Below, in pieces: positions 59,662 to 64,000 of a stretch of 64,000 bases of DNA; positions within the stretch are counted from its first letter, which is position 1; each line of letters begins with the position of its first letter. Source of the stretch: Hyalangium gracile (lineage in GTDB: Bacteria; Myxococcota; Myxococcia; Myxococcales; Myxococcaceae); NCBI RefSeq assembly GCF_020103725.1, contig NZ_JAHXBG010000008.1, positions 186,001-250,000 on the forward strand, in the 5' to 3' direction. The notes under the pieces were generated by a model that saw only the letters and a list, made by a program, of their open reading frames with translations, did no database searches and was not told the DNA's origin. The position numbers and the translations under genes were made by a program.

Positions 59662-60875
59662 GGCGTGGCCTGGAACGCGTTGAGCTCCTCCAGCGTCCCG
59701 GGGACCTTCAGCTCCCCGGAGATGATGCGCTGGCGCAGCGCCTCCACCTTCTGGAGGGCCTCGGCCTTGCCCGGGAAGTCCACGCGGACCTCGGCGTAGC
59801 CCACGCCGCCGTCCTTGAGGCCCAGCACCTGATCACCCGAGGAGAACTTGCCCTCGGCCAGGTCGCGGCAGGCGTTGTAGATGGCCAGGTCCACGTGCTT
59901 GAGCATGGAGGTGAGGATGATGTCCGGGCCCAGGTGCGACTGGTCCGAGTCCACGCCGATGGCGTACACCGTCTTGCCCGCCGCCTTGGCCTCCTTCACC
60001 GCCTGGATGACGCCCAGGCCGTCCGCGCCCGCCGCCTGGTAGACGACGTCCGCGCCCTTCTTGAGCAGGTCCTGCGCCACCTGCTTGCCGGCCGCCACGT
60101 TGTCGAAGCTGCCGGTGTAGACGGCCATCAGGCCCGCCGCGGCCTTCGGGTTGGTCATCTTCACGCCCGCGCGGAAGCCCGCCTCGAAGCGCTTGATGAG
60201 GGGCACCTCCATGCCGCCCACGAAGCCAATCTTGCCCGTCTTGGACGCCAGACCCGCCAGCGCGCCCACGAGGAAGCTGCCCTCATGCTCCTTGAAGGTG
60301 ACGGTGCGCACGTTGGGCAGCGTGTACGGCTTGAAGTCCTTGTCCATCAGCAGGCTGTCCACCAGGAGGAACTTGGCGCTGGTGTTCTTCTGCGCCACCG
60401 CCTCCACCGCGGTCTCCAGCAGGAAGCCGTTGCCGATGGTCAGGTCCGAGCCCTGCTCCACCAGCAGCTGCAGGTTGGGCTCGTAGTCCTCCGGGGACTT
60501 GCTCTGGATCACCAGCGGCTCGATGGGCTGCGCGGTGATGGGCGGCTGGAGCGTGGCCAGATCCGCGGTGATGGCCTGCTTGATCTCGTCCGCGCTGGCC
60601 TGGACGTACTTGCCGCCGTCGTACTTCTTGCCCGCGGCGAAGATCTCCAGGCCTCGGAGCGCCGCGTCATTGAAGGAGTGGTCTCCGCGGCCACCCACGT
60701 CCACGACGAGACCTACCTTGAAGGTCTTCGGCGCCGGGGGCGGAGGCGGCTTGGCCTCGGCCTGGGCCTCTGGCGGCTTGGCCGGCGCGGCGGGAGCAGG
60801 GGGCGGTTCTTCCTTCTTGCAGGCGCCGAGCAGCGCCACAAGGGCCAGGGCAGACAGGCGGAGGGTTCGGGTCAT
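59658..60875 (-). CDS. BMP-family nucleoside-binding lipoprotein
   Basis: 405-residue substrate-binding protein for the ABC importer. Lipobox LLGAC (Cys19), then a Lys/Glu/Pro/Ala linker (to about 50), then the BMP domain: FKVGLVVDVGGRGDHSFNDA, LLVEQGSDLTIGNGFLLETA, FLVGALAGLASKTGKIGFVG, GADVVYQAAGADGLGVI, YAIGVDSDQSHLGPDIILTS. These are the signatures of BmpA/PnrA/NupN-like proteins that bind purine or pyrimidine nucleosides in the periplasm. ATG 60875. Divergent from deoA across only 45 bp, so the two promoters overlap and are likely co-regulated. Confidence 0.93.
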   Translation of the reverse strand: MTRTLRLSALALVALLGACKKEEPPPAPAAPAKPPEAQAEAKPPPPPAPKTFKVGLVVDVGGRGDHSFNDAALRGLEIFAAGKKYDGGKYVQASADEIKQAITADLATLQPPITAQPIEPLVIQSKSPEDYEPNLQLLVEQGSDLTIGNGFLLETAVEAVAQKNTSAKFLLVDSLLMDKDFKPYTLPNVRTVTFKEHEGSFLVGALAGLASKTGKIGFVGGMEVPLIKRFEAGFRAGVKMTNPKAAAGLMAVYTGSFDNVAAGKQVAQDLLKKGADVVYQAAGADGLGVIQAVKEAKAAGKTVYAIGVDSDQSHLGPDIILTSMLKHVDLAIYNACRDLAEGKFSSGDQVLGLKDGGVGYAEVRVDFPGKAEALQKVEALRQRIISGELKVPGTLEELNAFQATP

Positions 60876-60920
60876 GATCGCGTATCTAGCAGATGATGGA
60901 CCCGATGGAAGGGGTAGGCT

Positions 60921-62237
60921 ATGGGCACGATCGTGAGACCCTACGAGCTCATCAAGGCCAAGCGGGAAGGCCGGACGCTGGATCCGGACGCCATCCGCGA
61001 GTTCATCACCGCCTACACCCGCGGTGACGTCCCCGACTACCAGATGTCCGCCATGTGCATGGCCGTCTTCTTCCGCGGCCTGAGCGCCGTGGAGCTGGGC
61101 GCGTGGACGCGCGCCATGCTCGAGTCCGGCGAGGTGCTGGATCTGTCCGAGACGCCTGGCGTCAAGGTGGACAAGCACTCGACCGGCGGGGTGGGGGACA
61201 AGGTCTCCCTGAGCCTGGCGCCGCTGGCGGCCGCCTGCGGGGTGCCCGTGCCGATGATCTCCGGCCGCGGGCTGGGGCACACCGGCGGCACGCTGGACAA
61301 GCTGGAGTCCATCCCCGGCTTCCGGGTGGACCTCTCGGTGGCCGACTACCGGCGGCTCGTGCGGGACGTGGGCGCCTGCCTCATCGGGCAGACGGCGACG
61401 CTGGCCCCCGCGGACAAGAAGCTCTACGCGCTCAGGGACGTGACGGCCACCGTGGACTGCATGCCGCTCATCGCCAGCTCCATCATGAGCAAGAAGCTGG
61501 CGGAGGGCATCGACGCGCTCGTGCTGGACGTGAAGACGGGCAGCGGCGCCTTCATGAAGCGCCTGGAGGACGCGCGCGAGCTGGCTCGGACGATGATCGG
61601 CATCGGCACGCAGATGAAGCGCAAGGTGACGGCGCTCATCACCGACATGGATCAGCCGCTGGGGCGCGCGGTGGGCAACGCGCTCGAGGTCATCGAGGCC
61701 GTGGACATGCTGCGCGGCAAGGCCCCCGAGGACTACACCGAGGTGACGCTGGCGCTCACCGCGGAGATGCTCGTGCTGGGCGGCAAGGCGGCCACCGTGC
61801 AGGAGGCGCGGGCGCGATTGACGCGCTCGGTCGAGGACGGCAGCGCGCTGCGCAAGCTCCAGGAGATCGTCCAGGCGCAGGGCGGCAACCCGCGCGCCAT
61901 CGAGGACTACTCCCTGCTGCCCCAGGCCCGGGCCACGGCGGACGTGCTGGCGCCGGGTGACGGTTTCGTCACGGGCATCGACACGGAGGCGGTGGGGCTG
62001 GCGGCGGTGGCGCTGGGGGCGGGCCGGCAGCGGGTGGACAGCCTCATCGATCCCGCGGTGGGCTTCACGCTGCTGCGCAAGGTGGGCGAGCCGGTGAAGG
62101 CCGGCGAGCCGGTGGTGCGCGTGCACTACAACAACGAGGGTCCGCTGAGGGACGTGAAGGAGCGGCTGCTCTCGGCCTACCGCTTCGGTCCTCAGGCGCC
62201 CGCGCCGCGCCCGCTCATCGTCGAACGCCTGGAGTAG
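60921..62237 (+). CDS. deoA: Thymidine/pyrimidine-nucleoside phosphorylase
   Basis: 438-residue cytosolic enzyme cleaving (deoxy)nucleosides with phosphate to base and (deoxy)ribose-1-phosphate. Glycosyl-transferase family 3 folds with DKHSTGGVGDKVSLSLAPL (phosphate site), SGRGLGHTGGTLDKLE (family signature), VKTGSGAFMK and a C-terminal phosphorylase domain (KVGEPVKAGEPVVRVH). Length and motifs fit DeoA/Pdp; specificity between thymidine and uridine is not resolved. Divergent from the BmpA importer, with the Tsx-like channel downstream: one locus for nucleoside uptake and breakdown. Confidence 0.92.
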   Translation: MGTIVRPYELIKAKREGRTLDPDAIREFITAYTRGDVPDYQMSAMCMAVFFRGLSAVELGAWTRAMLESGEVLDLSETPGVKVDKHSTGGVGDKVSLSLAPLAAACGVPVPMISGRGLGHTGGTLDKLESIPGFRVDLSVADYRRLVRDVGACLIGQTATLAPADKKLYALRDVTATVDCMPLIASSIMSKKLAEGIDALVLDVKTGSGAFMKRLEDARELARTMIGIGTQMKRKVTALITDMDQPLGRAVGNALEVIEAVDMLRGKAPEDYTEVTLALTAEMLVLGGKAATVQEARARLTRSVEDGSALRKLQEIVQAQGGNPRAIEDYSLLPQARATADVLAPGDGFVTGIDTEAVGLAAVALGAGRQRVDSLIDPAVGFTLLRKVGEPVKAGEPVVRVHYNNEGPLRDVKERLLSAYRFGPQAPAPRPLIVERLE

Positions 62238-62325
62238 GCCTCACGAGCACCTCGCGTGTCATGAGTCCTTGATGACGTGGGGGGTCTTGTGGGAGATCGC
62301 TCGCGCCATCCGGGAGGGGTGCCAC

Positions 62326-63213
62326 ATGACTCGCAACCTGCTGTTCCTCGCCACACTCGTCGCCGTCTTCCTGTCTCCGGTTCAAGCTCAAGCGGGTGTG
62401 TGGTTCGAGGTTCTCCACGCCCCCTGCTGGACGGGGGACGAGAACAACGTGAAGCACCCCACCGAGGGCGACCTGACGTACGGTCGCTACCGGGGCGCCG
62501 TCGACTGCTTCAACGACGACTTCAACGGCCGCGGCTCGCGCACCATCCTGTCCATCAAGGCGTTCCAGGCCTGGGAGTACGGGACGATGTTCCTGTACTA
62601 CGACATCACCGGCCCCTGGAATGGCGCGAACTCCAAGACGGACGGCGCGGATGATCGCGCCAACGAGCGCGGCGGCTTCTTCGGCGGCATCACCACGACG
62701 GTGTCCCCCAAGAAGATCGGCGAGAAGATCGCCGGCCGCCAGTTCGACTGGGGCCCCATCGCCGACCTGGAGATCAAGTACGAGATGGAGCACGTCGCGA
62801 AGTTCGGCATGCTCAACTACTACGGCCTGCAGTGGGGCCTGAAGGCGCCGTTCCTGGACTTCCTGACGGTGACCACGGTGATCCGCGACGACAGCGTGTT
62901 CAAGGGCATCGACTTCCAGGTGGGCGCGGCGTGGCAGAAGTCGTTCTCCATCGCCAGCCAGGACTTCATCTTCGCCGGCTTCTTCCAGGCGGGCCTGTTC
63001 GGCGAGGGCGAGGGCGTGGGCAACTTCGAGGGCAGCAAGGGCAACCAGTTCTTCCTCTCCCAGCCGCAGCTGCTCTGGGACTTCGGCAAGCCCATCGGCT
63101 TCACGCCGGGCAAGCTGTACGCCGGCTTCGAGTACCAGCTCGCCTTCAACCGCTACCTGATCGGCGGCAAGACGGAGAACGTGCTCCAGGGCATGCTCCG
63201 CTGGAACATCTGA
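62326..63213 (+). CDS. Tsx/OmpK-family nucleoside channel, outer membrane
   Basis: 295-residue outer-membrane barrel. Signal peptide LLFLATLVAVFLSPVQAQAG. The barrel has Tsx/OmpK features: an aromatic strand start WFEVLHAP, FQAWEYGTMFLYYDITGPW, YYGLQWGLKAPFLDFLTVTT and the end YLIGGKTENVLQGMLRWNI. Tsx proteins are nucleoside-specific channels. GGGAGGGG lies 7-8 nt before the ATG; the in-frame ATG at 62269 was rejected. Follows deoA by 88 bp, completing the outer-membrane step of the nucleoside pathway. Confidence 0.85.
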   Translation: MTRNLLFLATLVAVFLSPVQAQAGVWFEVLHAPCWTGDENNVKHPTEGDLTYGRYRGAVDCFNDDFNGRGSRTILSIKAFQAWEYGTMFLYYDITGPWNGANSKTDGADDRANERGGFFGGITTTVSPKKIGEKIAGRQFDWGPIADLEIKYEMEHVAKFGMLNYYGLQWGLKAPFLDFLTVTTVIRDDSVFKGIDFQVGAAWQKSFSIASQDFIFAGFFQAGLFGEGEGVGNFEGSKGNQFFLSQPQLLWDFGKPIGFTPGKLYAGFEYQLAFNRYLIGGKTENVLQGMLRWNI

Positions 63214-63292
63214 GCCGGTCGTAGGTCAGTCCCCGCGCGAGGTTCTCGTGCGGGGACGCAGTGAAGCAGTCGTTGACGTGCGGGGGGATGAG

Positions 63293-64000
63293 ATGAGCGA
63301 GTCGTTCGAGGCCAGGTGCCTCCGGTGCGGTGCGCCGGATCCAGGGGACAAGCCGCGGTGCATCTGTGGCGCCAGTCTCCTGGTGGATGTGTTGTTGAAG
63401 CAGCCCATGGAGGATGAGCGCCAGCGCTTCGTGATGGCGCGCGCCCTGGCCCTGCTGGGACCGCCGGCGCCGGCGTTCTCCCAGGCGCGGGTCGCGCTGG
63501 GCATTCCCGGAGAGCGCCTGGTGCGTGGCGCCTCGCGGGTGTTCGCCGAGAAGATCGTCGCGGTGCTCTCCGAGCATGGAGCCCAGGCGGTCCTCCAGCA
63601 AGCGGAGCAGTCCGTCGTGCAGCCCGCCGCCGCGCCTCCCCGGAGCTCGGCACGCTCCGCGCTGATGGCGGTGTTCCTGCTCGTGGTCGTCGCCGGGGCG
63701 GGACACCGGCTCTGGACCTCCCAGTCCGCCGAGATCCAGAAACAGGTGGCGTTCGGGCTCGGGGCTCCCTCGCTGGCTCCCGCGGAGTCCGGCAAGCCCG
63801 CCTGGCTGACGACGCAGGAGATCTCCCAGCGAGCCTCTCCCAGCACGCTGAGCCTGCGCTGTGGAGGGCAGATGGGCTCCGGCTTCTTCGTGGAGCCGGA
63901 GCTGGCGCTCACCAATGCGCATGTGGCCTGCCCGCTGGGGAAGACCATGACCGTGGTGCTGCCCGATGGCCGCCAGCTCATTGGGGAGACCCTGGCGCGG
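63293..64000 (+). CDS. Zinc-ribbon, membrane-anchored trypsin-like protease (cut by window end)
   Basis: First 236 codons of a gene running off the window. N-terminal zinc ribbon (Cys9, Cys12, Cys23, Cys25: CLRCGAPDPG, CICGASLL), a helical region, and a membrane helix (SALMAVFLLVVVAGAG) near residues 120-140. Then a trypsin_2-type protease start: MGSGFFVEPELALTNAHVAC with catalytic His210. Asp and Ser should lie beyond 64000. A cytosolic sensor ribbon with a periplasmic protease domain is an unusual pairing. ATG 63293 has GGGGGG just upstream. Confidence 0.75.
   Translation, partial: MSESFEARCLRCGAPDPGDKPRCICGASLLVDVLLKQPMEDERQRFVMARALALLGPPAPAFSQARVALGIPGERLVRGASRVFAEKIVAVLSEHGAQAVLQQAEQSVVQPAAAPPRSSARSALMAVFLLVVVAGAGHRLWTSQSAEIQKQVAFGLGAPSLAPAESGKPAWLTTQEISQRASPSTLSLRCGGQMGSGFFVEPELALTNAHVACPLGKTMTVVLPDGRQLIGETLAR

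Overview
The window reads as chromosome of a myxobacterium, most likely suborder Cystobacterineae (Archangium, Cystobacter, Hyalangium or Myxococcus relatives). This is inferred from very high G+C, frequent GTG/TTG starts, many small lipoproteins with a lipobox, a remnant carrying a MYXO-CTERM-type sorting tail (5361-5645), an AgmX/PglI-type protein (42566-44443), and a lipoprotein toxin plus double-CXXCG immunity pair of the Myxococcus SitA6/SitI6 type (53820-55269). No tRNA, rRNA operon, CRISPR array, insertion sequence or phage was recognised. The one clear RNA gene is class A RNase P RNA (rnpB, minus strand, 24239-24633).

Layout. 0-2.7 kb: TonB-dependent receptor and a Cys-rich lipoprotein in one operon. 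2.8-11.5 kb: a patchwork of intact accessory genes (TetR regulator, PhnB-like protein, SodB, GlsB/YeaQ-type membrane protein, trypsin-like lipoprotein, DUF2188, dicarboxylate symporter) separated by at least six decayed genes. Two nearly identical 28-bp palindromic elements lie 6.2 kb apart in this stretch. 11.5-14.8 kb: small kinase, VOC protein, and a two-gene ATPase plus TOPRIM-like cassette in DNA visibly richer in A/T, which is the best candidate for an undescribed defence-type system. 14.8-24.7 kb: housekeeping and envelope genes (NUDIX, BON/pilus-N protein, GT2 synthase, PEGA protein, lipoproteins, M1 peptidase, FtsY, rnpB). 24.8-28.3 kb: two overlapping histidine kinases, the second with a receiver lacking its phospho-acceptor Asp. 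28.3-34.7 kb: a heavy-metal RND efflux operon headed by DUF3703 and a Cys-rich secreted protein. 34.7-37.6 kb: two alpha/beta hydrolases around an ArsR-SRPBCC pair with a long palindromic operator.

37.6-39.4 kb: a lipoprotein toxin with two immunity-type genes. 39.4-42.4 kb: RNase HI, a coiled-coil zinc-ribbon protein, a cupredoxin-like lipoprotein, a 50-residue protein and a FYDLN-acid protein. 42.6-46.8 kb: an operon joining an AgmX/GltJ-like protein, two microcompartment vertex proteins, a class II aldolase and an MFS transporter. 46.8-49.7 kb: DUF3006 and two tandem ComEC-like metallo-beta-lactamase-fold proteins, one of which has lost metal ligands. 49.8-53 kb: deoC, a DksA-type protein and a phosphohexomutase. 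53-55.8 kb: a beta-barrel protein, the SitA6/SitI6 pair and a degenerate HATPase. 56.1-63.2 kb: a nearly complete nucleoside acquisition locus: BmpA-type binding protein, ABC ATPase and two permeases on minus; thymidine phosphorylase and a Tsx-like outer-membrane channel on plus. The window ends inside a zinc-ribbon/trypsin-like protease.

Two themes recur. One is nucleoside use: outer-membrane channel, ABC importer, phosphorylase, deoC and phosphohexomutase could together convert external deoxynucleosides to glycolytic intermediates. The other is kin discrimination and conflict: two lipoprotein toxin/immunity modules, plus the ATPase/TOPRIM pair. All functions are predicted from reading sequence; no database search was run.
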